Source of the DNA: Cylindrotheca closterium
Lineage: Eukaryota > Bacillariophyta > Bacillariophyceae > Bacillariales > Bacillariaceae
DNA length: 64,000 nt
Direction of reading: 5' to 3'
Assembly (NCBI GenBank): GCA_933822405.4
Contig: CAKOGP040000557.1
Coordinates: 62,955 to 126,954 of the forward strand
The notes beneath the pieces are model-generated. The model worked only from the letters and a program-made list of their open reading frames with translations. It was not told where the DNA came from and searched no databases. A program made the position numbers and the translations under genes. Below, in pieces: positions 52,433 through 62,613 of the stretch; position 1 is the first letter of the stretch; every line of letters starts with the position of its first letter.

Positions 52433-53248
52433 ATGACGCCTGGTATTGTTTTCATTCCTAGTTCCAGTACTCTAGTTCAAGGAATAAATAGAGGTGGAGC
52501 TCTTCTATTCCGAGAATCATCAGCAGTTCCTGCCACTGCACCTTCGAGAAGCCTCCTGGTGGAACTCTACAAGAGATGGTTTCAAATATCCAGTCTGATT
52601 CGATTCAGTGTCAGCGGAAACATAGGGGTCGTTTGTTTCTACATCATTGAACGCATGTTATACGCTCAGCTGTGTCAAATTGATGGCCTTCCAGACATAC
52701 TGGAAGAGTACAAAGACAGTGTCTCCTACTTTTTCGGGTACCTCCTGCAGATTTTCACGCAGCATTTGCTCAATGCTACATTGGTTTATGGTCTCGATAC
52801 CATTGATACTCGAGAGAAGTATCTCAAGACTCTTATCGGACAGTTTTCGGTCTACGGATTTAGTCTATTTGGATCCACCATTCTGAATTTGGCACTATTA
52901 CGATATGGAATCGACCGGAATACATCTTTCTTCACCACGATGATTCTATTTGCCATTGTCAATTACTTTCTTATCCAATGGGTTGTCCAAAGAGCGACTG
53001 CTGCAGCTTACGAAAAAGACATGGCCGCGCGAAAAAAGGGCTACACTCTGCTCCCAAACAACAACAACAAGAATGCGCGAAACAAAAGGACGGTATTGCA
53101 ACGAGTGAGCCGCGGAGGTGCAACCGAATCAAGGTCTTGGTTCGGAAGAATCTTTAGACGACAAAGACGAGAGTACAATTCAGGGGAAGAAGTGGACCGG
53201 GACGAGGTCAATGAGAGTTGTGTGGCGTTTGTTCGGCAATATAGATAA
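52433..53248 (+). CDS. GtrA-like four-helix membrane protein
   Basis: An intronless gene of 271 residues. Residues 60-205 have four membrane helices and the GtrA-like signature LIRFSVSGNIGVVCFY, then YFFGYLLQIFTQHLLNATLVYG, then FSLFGSTILNLALL and TMILFAIVNYFLIQWVVQ. GtrA proteins are proposed to move or help flip polyprenyl-linked sugars, which is consistent with glycosylation roles. The C-terminal 65 residues are highly basic with NNNNKNARNKR. I assign the family from the pattern, not a domain search, so it could be another small helical family. Confidence 0.6.
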   Translation: MTPGIVFIPSSSTLVQGINRGGALLFRESSAVPATAPSRSLLVELYKRWFQISSLIRFSVSGNIGVVCFYIIERMLYAQLCQIDGLPDILEEYKDSVSYFFGYLLQIFTQHLLNATLVYGLDTIDTREKYLKTLIGQFSVYGFSLFGSTILNLALLRYGIDRNTSFFTTMILFAIVNYFLIQWVVQRATAAAYEKDMAARKKGYTLLPNNNNKNARNKRTVLQRVSRGGATESRSWFGRIFRRQRREYNSGEEVDRDEVNESCVAFVRQYR

Positions 53249-53467
53249 TGGTTTAAGTTTAGTAGCATTCAACCAAAAAGTTACTCGTATTCATACTGGT
53301 ATTTTAATCAGACGTATTGTCATACTAGCTTACAATCTTATTACATATAATATACAGTGCGTTCTAGCAAGCATTGGCTCGGTTGATGTACGATGTACGA
53401 TATGCGCATCCTTGTCTTTTTGCAATTTGCTGGTCGCGTCCCCAATTGTTCATATAATTGTTCCCCT

Positions 53468-55981
53468 CTAGTAGATGTCATGCAAGCAATCCAAATAGTA
53501 GCCATAGCCACTATTACTGGCCCATGAGTCCGAGGGCTCAATCATTGTACCTTCTCCAGCTTCGTTAAAGGTTGTGATGAGTTGCCATGGAGCCTGACTG
53601 TCGACCATGTCTTGGACCATGGTACACCACCTAGTTTGATTGACACGGGCCAATCTTGGTTCCGCCTCGGCTGCGTGCCAAAAGCCGGGACTAATGCTGA
53701 AGGAAACATCGTCATAGGCAAGAACCTCCTTGGCGGGACCGTAGTTATGCCAAGAACTGGGTTGGGTTGGGCAGTCTTTATATCCACCAAAGAGTTTGAG
53801 CACCACATGCCATTCTCCATTGGCAGCTTCCATCCAGCGTTCTGAATTGTGGCAACCTCTATTGTGGTAGACAAAGATAACTGGTTTGCCATCAACCTTG
53901 GCCCAGGTATCATGCCAGGTGTACCATTTCTTCAGATAAGCTAGATCACTGGAAACTTGTTCGAGAGTCTTGATCTTGTGCATTTCCTCATAGTAGACCG
54001 ACCACTTGAGGTTGGATCCACGTGCTTGGGTCATATTTTGAATAAGTGATATTCTTGCCCGGTCATTGTTTTTGGACTGTCCCCACCATGATAGAATGCC
54101 CAATTCGATATTTCCATATTCAAAGTCATCAAGGTGTGCTTCGACCACTGCAGGATCCGCCGAGTTGTAGTATCCCAACGGTTCCGAGGGTTCAAAAATG
54201 GCCATTTCCCCACCTGCTGTCCAAGTCTCCGGATACCAAGGATAATAAAAGGCTCCACGAATGGGGAATTGAATGTCATTTGACGACGGCACTCCAATGG
54301 TAGAATCATCAAAAGTTTCACGTGGAACTCCATGAATCCACAGGTAGCTTGAATTGTACAAGATTCCCAGCATGCCACCATTGTCAATCACCAGTTGCGA
54401 ATCATAATTTTTGGAGGTCTTGGTGGACCACAGACCTTTTCCGTTTTGGTCTCGAATGATGCAGTTTCCATCTCCTTGCATAAAGCAGCGGTACCCTCCG
54501 GTAATGTTGGCGTTCCAAATGAGTTTATCAGTGCTAGTATCGACCAATTGAAAGTCTCCAATATCGGTCAATCCAACCCGATAGCGTCCATTGGGCGAAA
54601 AGACGTATTCTCCTTGATTCAATCGTCGATCCGGCTCAATCACCACTCTGGCGAACTCGTTGGATGTAGGAGATGCAGTGATTGCTGGAGTGGGCTGACT
54701 TGTAGGAGAATCTGTGGGTGGCAATGTCGTTGGCGTATCCGTTGGTGACGACGTTGAGGGTGATGTGGTAGGTGCCGAAGAATCTTCTCGCGTGGGCCTA
54801 TCAGTGGGTGATGTGGTAGGTACCGAAGAATCTTCTCGCGTTGGTCTATCAGAGGGTGATGAGGTCGTGGATGCTACCGTTGGGATATTGGTAGGTGTAG
54901 AAGAGGCACGAAGAGACGGTGTGCCTGTAGGTCTGAGACTCGCTTCCACTGTAGGTTCGTCGGTTGGGTTGAGCGAAGCAGTGGGAAGGGAGGTTGGTAA
55001 CTCACTCGACTGCAGTGTAGGTGCATCAGTGGGTGAAGCCACAAGTCTCTCGCCGTTGGTACTAGACAAGGTGGTGGGAGATACTGTGGGATTCAAGGTT
55101 GCCAGTCGGTTGGTTGCAATATTAGTGGCCACAGCGGTTGGAACCGACGACGGAGCAATACTGGGAACAGTTATACTAGATCCATTCGGTCGGAGCGACG
55201 GCCTCAACGAGGGGGTTGTCGTTACTGCTGGCATGGTGGAAGAGTTCAATGGAGTGTCGACTGTGGAATCAAAGTTTGGAAGTGATGCCGCTTGAGTCGG
55301 AGCAGCTGATGGCGTATTCGTTGACAACGGAGCATCCACCACTATTGTTGTCAATGTCGGAGATGCAGTTGGTGTATCCGTTGCAGAAGTAGTAGTTGTT
55401 GATGGGGATGCAGTTGGTGTGATTGTAGGTGTAGCTGCAGTCGTTGCAATCGTGGGGGAAGCAGTCGGAGCCTGTGGTCCCACTGATACTGATACCATGG
55501 AAGGAGCATCAGCATCCGTACGAGTATCATTTTCTGCTGTTGTCTCGGCATTGTCGTTGGTTGAAATTGCCGACGCTGAAGTTTCTTGCTCGTCGTTCAA
55601 TACTGATTGGTTGTAGAAATGAAACCCAACGGCAAGTGCCCCACAAATAACCACCATCACAGCCAATACAATCATTATACATCGTCCATTCTTCTTGCTG
55701 TTTCTTGGCCGACTTTTCCCTGCTGCAGCAACAAACTGAACATTTTTCTTCTGTTGTGTTGGTTCCGGCTGCGGCTGCGGCGTTTGTTGTTCTACCGATA
55801 GTCGAGCACTGCGTTGACTTTGCAAATGTTCTTCCACTGTGATTTCCAGTGGTTGCGACTCGTCTGCAGTCGACAACGTGTCTGCCCGTGAATCTGTCCA
55901 CCCCGCCATTGTCGTGCGTTGTGCATTCATGTGTGTGTGTTTCGGTTTAAGATTAGAGGGCTGACCTGGCGGCGGCGGCAT
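53468..55981 (-). CDS. Type II membrane protein with Thr/Ser/Pro stalk, lectin domain and GH99-like domain
   Basis: The ATG at 55981 gives 837 residues; later ATGs at 55930 and 55909 are possible. A cytoplasmic tail is followed by a membrane helix at about 101-124 (CIMIVLAVMVVICGALAVGF) and a mucin-like stalk (125-440) of ASPT/PTxSP repeats, including a 48-nt repeat encoding SPTDRPTREDSS twice. Next is a bulb-type lectin domain (about 445-560) with the mannose-binding QGDGN pattern. The C-terminal part (about 580-835) resembles GH99/WbsX-like enzymes: RGAFYYPWYPETW, LGILSWWGQS, GKPVIFVYHN and ITTFNEAGEGT. It may act on cell-surface or Golgi mannans. Confidence 0.72.
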   Translation of the reverse strand: MPPPPGQPSNLKPKHTHMNAQRTTMAGWTDSRADTLSTADESQPLEITVEEHLQSQRSARLSVEQQTPQPQPEPTQQKKNVQFVAAAGKSRPRNSKKNGRCIMIVLAVMVVICGALAVGFHFYNQSVLNDEQETSASAISTNDNAETTAENDTRTDADAPSMVSVSVGPQAPTASPTIATTAATPTITPTASPSTTTTSATDTPTASPTLTTIVVDAPLSTNTPSAAPTQAASLPNFDSTVDTPLNSSTMPAVTTTPSLRPSLRPNGSSITVPSIAPSSVPTAVATNIATNRLATLNPTVSPTTLSSTNGERLVASPTDAPTLQSSELPTSLPTASLNPTDEPTVEASLRPTGTPSLRASSTPTNIPTVASTTSSPSDRPTREDSSVPTTSPTDRPTREDSSAPTTSPSTSSPTDTPTTLPPTDSPTSQPTPAITASPTSNEFARVVIEPDRRLNQGEYVFSPNGRYRVGLTDIGDFQLVDTSTDKLIWNANITGGYRCFMQGDGNCIIRDQNGKGLWSTKTSKNYDSQLVIDNGGMLGILYNSSYLWIHGVPRETFDDSTIGVPSSNDIQFPIRGAFYYPWYPETWTAGGEMAIFEPSEPLGYYNSADPAVVEAHLDDFEYGNIELGILSWWGQSKNNDRARISLIQNMTQARGSNLKWSVYYEEMHKIKTLEQVSSDLAYLKKWYTWHDTWAKVDGKPVIFVYHNRGCHNSERWMEAANGEWHVVLKLFGGYKDCPTQPSSWHNYGPAKEVLAYDDVSFSISPGFWHAAEAEPRLARVNQTRWCTMVQDMVDSQAPWQLITTFNEAGEGTMIEPSDSWASNSGYGYYLDCLHDIY
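54758..54860 (-). repeat. 48-nt coding repeat in the mucin-like stalk
   Basis: Two near-identical units encode TTSPTDRPTREDSS followed by [VA]P. They differ by a few synonymous or single-base changes, which suggests recent duplication. Confidence 0.7.
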
Positions 55982-56673
55982 GTACACCAGTTTTTAAAAT
56001 AGGAAGCAAAAGTGGACGGAGTTGCAGATCGGAATTGCAAGAAGTTCACCAAGTGTTTCCCTTTGGTGACTGTAGTTGGACAACGGAGGTGCAGTTGCTG
56101 TTGTGACGGTAGATGGAAATCCTTACAAGAGTGATCACACTGTTTATCGGATGTGTGAAAAGGTAATTAGAGAAGAGAATTTATTCAACTCGCAGAAACT
56201 GCCATGTGTTTTGAATTTTTTCGCCAGCCCGGCTTTACATTGGAGGAGGACGCAGCCAACTGAAGCTTGCATGCAGCATGCAGCCCGGCCGACCGGCGTG
56301 ACTTTCTATACAGCCGACACCTTTGACTACAGCAGTCTGTCCGGCGGAAATTGAAAATGCCAAATGCCAAACCCTCAATTCAAACCACGCAAAGCACGAT
56401 CTACAGTACAGTACAGCAGAGACTTGTGGTGGAAGAATCAATCATCCTTGTTGTTTGTCTGTCTACCAAATCTATCAGCTCTAGACAACAAAAAGCCTTG
56501 ATAAAGATTCACTGAATCAATCAGCTTTTTATCGTTACACTTTGATTATAGTCCTATTCACTCTTTTTGTTGAAGCGGCTCCAATCTATTATTGGCTCAG
56601 ACCCATCAACATCTCCCCTCTGTCGTAACCGAGGAGTCTTCATTCCCTACAAGCAACGTCAGCAATCATCATC
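55982..56673. promoter_or_regulatory. Divergent intergenic region
   Basis: This region contains TACAGTACAGTACAGC near 56404-56418. Short frames on both strands (56076-56354 and 56235-56441) lack protein features and are not called. Confidence 0.4.
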
Positions 56674-58140
56674 ATGTCTGACTACGATGGATCTGTCTCT
56701 CTCGGACGTAAAATGACTCCGGAGGAAACTCGGGAAATCAAGATTGTCCTCTTGCCCTATTTCCACGCGTCCGGATCTCTCGATGAAGATATTACTGATT
56801 TTTTGGATTACACCTTTGCCATGATTTCAAATGACAAGGCTGTGGAATACATTGTCCAAGAATTGATTGGCATGGAAATGGAATTCTGTAACGAAGAAGT
56901 AGCACACAAGGTTGGAGCAGAAATTTCCAAATTTGTGGTTCAGCTTTTGAACGGAAAAAACGATCAGGGTGAAGAAAAAGAACAGGAGGATGGTGGAGAT
57001 TCTGGAGAGGGATCTGGAAGTCGTGTTGTTTCAATCAAGGTAGGTTATATCATTAGCTGGTTGATGGATTGCCAAATAGAGGATTATGTTTGCTCACTGA
57101 TCCCACTCATTTTGCATTTATTTCATCTTGTCTTGTTCAAGTCCAAAGAAGACAATCCTTTGACCATGGCAGGTGCCTTGGGAGCCTCTCGTGAGCGAGG
57201 AAGCAAAGGAAACAATAACAACAATAAGGAAAAGAAGGAAAAGAAAGATAGGGACAGCAGTCCTAAACGCCGGGATGGCAAAGGCAAATCAAGACAAGGC
57301 GAGGCCTTTGATCGTCTAGCGCGCGGAGGACGTGGAAATCGCGACCGCAAACGAGATGATCACAAAGACGATAGAGGGCGTGGCGACGATAGAGGACGAG
57401 GCCGAGGCCGTAATCGAAGAGATGATCGCAAAGACGATCGTCGAGGTCGCGATCGTGATGATGGTGACGACCGTCGCAACAAGAGAAGACGAGATGATGG
57501 CGACGACGACGGAGAATTCTATCCCATGGAAGGAGGCCGTGGCCGTGGCGGTAGGGGCCGAGGTGGACGCGGCCGTGGACGCGGTGGCAGAGGTCGTGAT
57601 GGCGGAGACAAATGGCAACGCTATGACGATGGGTATGCAGCTGGTGGATATGATGAAGGCTATGGTGGAGGCTACGATGATGGCTACGGTGGAGGCTATG
57701 ATGATGGTTATGGCGGAGGCTATTATCAACATGGAAGAGGTTATGGTCGCGGTGGACGTGGACGAGGCCGTTTTGGCGGACGGGGCCGTGGAAGAGGCCG
57801 AGGTGGTCGAGGAGGCTATGAAGGAGGAGGTGAAGGTGACGATAGTGCACAAATCACTGGCGGAGATAATGCCCCTGGAGGAAGCAACGAAGGTGCTGAA
57901 GGTGTTGCCGATGCCACTGGGCACCCTTCTCCCATGGTCCAAGCCAATTTTGGTGGACGCGGATATGGAGGACGTGGGCGCTTTGGTGGACGTGGCTTTC
58001 ACCGAGGAGGCCGCTTTGCAGCTGGCCGTGGAAGGGGTAGAGGAAGAGTTACGTCGATGATTCAATCCAAAACTTGGGTTCGCAAAAAGGATGGCGACTC
58101 TGGTGATGGTGGTGGTGGTGATGCCCCAGCTGAAGGTTGA
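56674..58140 (+). CDS. PWI-like, RGG-rich RNA-binding protein
   Basis: Exons 56674-57039 and 57142-58140 give 454 residues. The first 100 residues form a helical PWI-like domain (IKIVLLPYFHASGSLDEDITDFLDYTFAMI, then EYIVQELIGMEME), like the N-terminus of RBM26/27-type proteins. After the intron the protein is basic (Arg/Asp-rich, then RGRG/GGRGRG), with three copies of GYGGGYDDGYGGGYDD-type repeats near residues 298-325. RGG tracts bind RNA and drive condensate formation. The role is probably in mRNA processing or export. The 102-nt intron (57040-57141) is divisible by three and has no in-frame stop, so retention would insert 34 mostly hydrophobic residues. Confidence 0.75.
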   Translation: MSDYDGSVSLGRKMTPEETREIKIVLLPYFHASGSLDEDITDFLDYTFAMISNDKAVEYIVQELIGMEMEFCNEEVAHKVGAEISKFVVQLLNGKNDQGEEKEQEDGGDSGEGSGSRVVSIKVGYIISWLMDCQIEDYVCSLIPLILHLFHLVLFKSKEDNPLTMAGALGASRERGSKGNNNNNKEKKEKKDRDSSPKRRDGKGKSRQGEAFDRLARGGRGNRDRKRDDHKDDRGRGDDRGRGRGRNRRDDRKDDRRGRDRDDGDDRRNKRRRDDGDDDGEFYPMEGGRGRGGRGRGGRGRGRGGRGRDGGDKWQRYDDGYAAGGYDEGYGGGYDDGYGGGYDDGYGGGYYQHGRGYGRGGRGRGRFGGRGRGRGRGGRGGYEGGGEGDDSAQITGGDNAPGGSNEGAEGVADATGHPSPMVQANFGGRGYGGRGRFGGRGFHRGGRFAAGRGRGRGRVTSMIQSKTWVRKKDGDSGDGGGGDAPAEG

Positions 58141-58908
58141 GACATAACTTTGTAACAGCCGATTGGCAATTTCTGTTAAAAGTGTTGACAAATAAGATGA
58201 TTCACTTCCACCGTCTTTGGGTGGGAATGGATGTTGAATCAATCAAGAGTGTAAATGAAAAAGAGAAAAAGTTCATCCAAAACTGAAAAAAAGAAACAAA
58301 ACAAAAAGAAAAAAGAAAAGAAAAGAAAAAAGAAAACAAATAACTAAATATACTTGATGAACAAAAAAACAAATTGCAAACGGAAACATACAAATCAAAT
58401 GCTCTGATGAAAGAGAACAGATCAATTGACTCACCCAGATGGAACCTATCCTGCCAACCCATGATTCAGAAACAAAAATGGTCATCCCAACGTAGAATGA
58501 ATGGAAGGAGGTGTCAATCGTGTTCTCAATCATTTGGAACTCTGTTGGTCGCTATCGATTGAGGATACATTACACAACCTCAATATCACAAACGCCAGCT
58601 TTGCTCCACTACCGATGGTTGGCCATCCCATCCCAGATCGACCCAATTCGTGGGTATACTTATGTACTTCCCAAACACTGGACTGTGGGTTATGGCTGGC
58701 GAGTAGTTCATGATGCCGTTCCAATTTTCGTCACCACTTACTTCTCTGTGACGGCAGAAAAGACTGAAATCGAATCATGCTAAACCGAAGTAGGAGAAGA
58801 TTCACTCCTTAGTTGAACTATAGTGGGTCCATTGCGATAGCTAGTCAAACAGTGAGCCTTGAAGATAATGAATTCAAAAGCTAGGTGCGACTAAGATTTA
58901 AAAATTAT
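58141..58908. other. Convergent intergenic, A/G-rich tract
   Basis: The region contains a low-complexity purine-rich A/G tract at about 58254-58345. A 90-codon plus-strand frame (58511-58783) has no recognisable family or signal and is not called. Confidence 0.45.
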
Positions 58909-60201
58909 CTATTGGATTTTCATATCAGCAACTGCGTGCAATGCCAGTGGCAGCAGAATAGGGATAATCTCCTTCGATGCCTTTGGATTTCCAGGAAGTG
59001 TTGCAATGAGAGTGTTTCCACGAGTGCCCGCCGTTCCACGAGACAGGGCTGCCAGTGGTTGCATCTTTGCACATTCCATAGTGACAAAAGTCATCAAACC
59101 TTCACAGGATCGTTCAAATACTACAAACCATAGCAGATGGAAAGATGAGACAGTCTGTTAATGAACGTAGCACATGCAGAATTAGTATTCGCAGCTCAAA
59201 ACCCGAATTCTCACCTTCACTAGCAGCTTCAGGAGTTACGTCTCGGGAACCAAAGCCAGTACCACCCGTGCACAGAATCATATCATAGCTAGAGCCGTCG
59301 GCCCACTCTTTCAGCTTGCGTTGAATCGCTTCAGGCTCATCTGGCACAATAGAAATTTCAGATTTGGAGATTTTGACCGATTCGCCATACGACTTTACCG
59401 CATTGACGACAGCTTCCTTGACGGCAGGGCCAGAGAGATCTCCCGTCTTGTACTCACCCGTCGATGCCCGATCGCTAACCGTCAAGACACCAAGCGAAAA
59501 CGAAATGGTAGGTGGGGGAGGTGCCTCAAATGGTGGCAATTGTCGTGTCCTGCTGGTGGATTTTGGCTTGGGTGGTTCTATCTGGTTGGTTGAATTATCA
59601 ACATCCTGACAGCACACATTTGACAAAAGGGGGGATGCCCCACCAGTAGCCTTGGAAGAATCCGATGATTTCTCTACAGATGCGGCTTGCGATGCTGGCG
59701 CTTCTGCACGTTTGGCCAACACCGTCTTGTCATGTTTTGCCCACAGTGGTTTGCTTGAATTGAAGAGTTCCATTTTTTCATCAGAGGCCTTTTTTGCGTG
59801 TCGCTTCTTCCAATCCCCGTATGCCATTCCATAAACATACTGCGCTGCCTCGTCGTATCCCATGGCATCCAGAGATTGCAAAACCCCATCCAAGTTTTCA
59901 ACCTTTGTCTCTTCTCCATTCTTCATGTCGTCGGACAGCTTCCTTGCCTCCACAACCATCCACTAAAGTGATTAAAAATATTAGTACAACTGCACTGAAT
60001 CTTCTGTGTTCATAGATCATTTATTCGACATACCTTGGCCAAACAGTTTCGACAGAATCCAGAAACCGTCATGATATCAAGGTTCTGCACCTCGTCGCTC
60101 CTTTCTCTCAGGTGATTACATACACTCTGAAAAGCTCCAGCCTCTAACTTTTGCACGATCTCTGGTGGCAAGTATTTTTCAACATAGTTTGTAGCTTCCA
60201 T
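58909..60201 (-). CDS. DUF1244 - MogA/MoaB (molybdopterin adenylyltransferase-like) fusion
   Basis: Three exons (60201-60034, 59962-59215, 59120-58909) join in phase to 375 residues. The N-terminal 130 residues match the small bacterial DUF1244 family: AGAFQSVCNHLRERSDEVQN, then TVSGFCRNCLAKWM (across the first splice join) and a YVYGMAYGDWK block. After a Ser/Pro linker, residues about 205-375 form a MogA/MoaB-like domain: SLGVLTVSDRASTGEY, then PDEPEAIQRKLKEWAD, ILCTGGTGFGSRDVTPEAASE and, in exon 3, LSRGTAGTRGNTLIATLPGNPKA. The MogA fold adenylates molybdopterin in molybdenum-cofactor synthesis. In plants this activity belongs to CNX1; here it is joined to DUF1244. Confidence 0.88.
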
Positions 60202-60558
60202 TGATGCTTATTATGTTTGTTTCGTTTTGTTGTTGGTAAAATACGAGTAAAAGATCACAAGACTCTGTACACTATTTAATACTGGGGAGGGGATACTGGG
60301 GAGGGGATGTCAAACATTACACACACTCCGCACTCTGTAGTCATAATTGATAATTGTGTCGTATAATAGCTCCGTCTGTACTTCGTCTCTTAGCAGATGA
60401 TACAGCGTCAAAGAAGTGTCAATCATCAGCACTACAGAGTGACATCACGCTTCGCGTACATATCCAGTACCGGTACCAGGTACAGTGTATGGTAACCTGT
60501 ACCGGTAGTGAAAACAGAATGAAGAATCCAAATCCGAACACTTTCTTTGTATCTTCCA
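60202..60558. promoter_or_regulatory. Divergent promoter region with compound GTAC motif
   Basis: The DUF1244-MogA and D-lactate dehydrogenase starts are 357 bp apart. AGTACCGGTACCAGGTACAG lies at 60466-60485, and CTGTACCGGTAG lies nearby at 60498-60509. Confidence 0.5.
60466..60485. repeat. AGTACCGGTACCAGGTACAG element
   Basis: Its reverse complement contains GTACCTGGTACCGGTACT, which overlaps the 13-mer found at 4434 and 24042. Confidence 0.55.
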
Positions 60559-62613
60559 ATGTTATCGATACAACCAAGACGACTGCTTGCAATAGGCGTG
60601 AGAAGAGGTCGCTATCTTCATCGGGGATTAGCCTCCTCAAGCATCCAAAAGGAACCTAATGTAGAAACGAGATTATCGTCGTCATCTTCATCCCGTTCTA
60701 GTTACGGCCGAGCCGCAGCTTTTGCTTTTGCTTCGCTCTCTGTTGGTTTCATTGCGGGACGTCAATCTCTGCGAGAAGAAGAAGAAGAAGCCAGAGTTCT
60801 TCCGAGTGGTCTACCACGAACATGCTGCGAGAAACAGGAACTGACGGAGAAGCAAAAGGCTCTCTTCAAGGTTCTGAAACGAATTGTTGGAAGAAAAAAT
60901 GTACTGGATGGCACTATCGATAATACACAAACAGCTTCCTATTTGAAAGGTGCACGACTTGGTCGAGGCTCGGCTCTTCACATTGTAAAGCCAAAAAAGC
61001 TGAAACAACTGATTGAGATTGTAAAGGAATCAGTCGAAGCCGATTGTGTTATCTTGGTGCAAGGGCAGAATACTGGCTTGACTGGGGGCTCAGTCCCTCG
61101 TCGCCAAGATGACAAGCGGCCCACTATATTGGTGTCCATGAAGGATCTGGATGCCATTGTACCGATCGATGAGGGAAATCGGGTCATGTGTCAGGCTGGT
61201 GTCGGCTTGGCAACCTTGCAAACCTACATTAGAGACGAATATGGCCGGGAATCGCACAGTACACTTGGCTCCACCTTTTTGAATCCAACCACTGCAGCGG
61301 GTGTTTCTTTGGGATCTGGAGGAACACAATGCCGAAAGGGTCCTGCCTACACTGAAAGAGCATTGTATTTGAAAGTAGACAAGGACAAGTATGGGAAACC
61401 GATCGTGAAGGTTGTGAATACTTTGGGAATCAAAGGACTGGACAACGAAGAAGGAGAATTTGAGGCCCATCTACGACACGATGGAGTCGTTCCTTTGATT
61501 GACTCAGTTGTAGAGAGAGTCAAAGGAGGACACGATACTCGAGCTCGAAGGTCAAATGAAACCTTTGGAAAGGCCCCAGCGCATGATGCAACATATAAGT
61601 CAAAGCTTTGTGAGCACAACCATCACGTCAGTCGATACAACGCAGACACTTCGGGCTGTGATTGCAATCGCTCCGAGGGAAAGGTCCTCATATTGGCTTC
61701 TGTTCACGATACCTTTGCAGCACCAAAGGCATCCAAGACGTATTGGATTTCGTTCGACGATCTTTCCACGGCTCTCGAATTTAGGCGGCAGGTCTGCTTG
61801 GACAATCCTGCAGATGTTCCCATCAGTGTCGAGTACATGGATAGAGATAGTTTCGACGTTATTGATCGTGCTGGTCGGGGTCTGGGAAACTTGATCAAGT
61901 TCGTTGGGCCATCTTCTCCAACAGTGCGTGATCTATGGAACGTTAAACTATGGATCGAAGCATTGAACTTTCCGGGATCATCGACGTTGATCGATAAGCT
62001 TTTGTACACTGTCAACCCTATTCTCCCCTGTATTCTTCCTTCTTCGATACAAGAGGCTGGTAAGCAAAGAGATCATCACATCTCAATGACGATTGGTGAA
62101 TATGATGGTAGTCTGGAACGAGCACAAGAGAGAATGGATGCTTTTTGTAAAAAGTATGGGGACAAGGTGAAGGTCCATGAATGTTCCGATAAGTCGGATG
62201 TAGCCAGCCTAACGGCATTTCGTTTCGTTGCTGCGCCTGCCTTTCGAACATGGTGTGTCGGAAAAGGAGCGCAAGGAATCAGTGTAGACTATGCTCTTCC
62301 TAAGAATGGAGGCCAAGCACCAGTGCTCGATTCTGCAGAAACCTTGAAGCGAATGAGATACTCGCATTTTGGATGCAATGTCGTGCATGAAGATGTCGCA
62401 TTTCCGGCGGGGGTAGATGCACATACTCTGAAGATGCAGTTGAAAAAGTCTGTCGAACACAGTTGCAACGGGTATCTTCCGGCTGAGCATGGTCACGGCA
62501 CGGAATATAGTGCTCCACCAAAAACACAAGCACGCTGGAAATCAATGGATCCACTGAATGTAATGAACCCTGGAGTAGGAGGCCTATCATCCAAGTTTGG
62601 TTACAAGGAATGA
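60559..62613 (+). CDS. dld: FAD-dependent D-lactate dehydrogenase, bacterial Dld type
   Basis: The ATG at 60559 gives 684 residues in one exon. An Arg-rich leader (SIQPRRLLAIGVRRGRYLHRG) suggests mitochondrial targeting, followed by a hydrophobic segment at about 52-65. The FAD-binding region has ILVQGQNTGLTGGSVPR, GREPHS-like GRESHSTLGSTFLNP, GGTQCRKGPAYTERALY and LVNHLGI-like VVNTLGIKG, all typical of E. coli Dld rather than animal LDHD. The C-terminal half has PAEHGHGTEY. The protein is about 110 residues longer than bacterial Dld. It would oxidise D-lactate and pass electrons to quinone or cytochrome. A tandem copy of its last 23 codons lies just downstream. Confidence 0.88.
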   Translation: MLSIQPRRLLAIGVRRGRYLHRGLASSSIQKEPNVETRLSSSSSSRSSYGRAAAFAFASLSVGFIAGRQSLREEEEEARVLPSGLPRTCCEKQELTEKQKALFKVLKRIVGRKNVLDGTIDNTQTASYLKGARLGRGSALHIVKPKKLKQLIEIVKESVEADCVILVQGQNTGLTGGSVPRRQDDKRPTILVSMKDLDAIVPIDEGNRVMCQAGVGLATLQTYIRDEYGRESHSTLGSTFLNPTTAAGVSLGSGGTQCRKGPAYTERALYLKVDKDKYGKPIVKVVNTLGIKGLDNEEGEFEAHLRHDGVVPLIDSVVERVKGGHDTRARRSNETFGKAPAHDATYKSKLCEHNHHVSRYNADTSGCDCNRSEGKVLILASVHDTFAAPKASKTYWISFDDLSTALEFRRQVCLDNPADVPISVEYMDRDSFDVIDRAGRGLGNLIKFVGPSSPTVRDLWNVKLWIEALNFPGSSTLIDKLLYTVNPILPCILPSSIQEAGKQRDHHISMTIGEYDGSLERAQERMDAFCKKYGDKVKVHECSDKSDVASLTAFRFVAAPAFRTWCVGKGAQGISVDYALPKNGGQAPVLDSAETLKRMRYSHFGCNVVHEDVAFPAGVDAHTLKMQLKKSVEHSCNGYLPAEHGHGTEYSAPPKTQARWKSMDPLNVMNPGVGGLSSKFGYKE

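Noticed and set aside
54714..55295. Val/Gly-rich plus-strand frame over the mucin stalk
   Set aside because: This is the complement of the Thr/Ser/Pro repeats in the minus-strand gene and has no independent features.
57316..58242. 308-codon minus-strand frame over the RGG-protein gene
   Set aside because: It is an Ala/Ser/Thr/Ile-rich shadow produced by the RGG and Asp-rich codon bias of the real plus-strand gene.
58511..58783. 90-codon plus-strand frame after the RGG gene
   Set aside because: It overlaps other frames, has no recognisable domain and lies in a convergent intergenic region; a pseudogene fragment is possible but unsupported.
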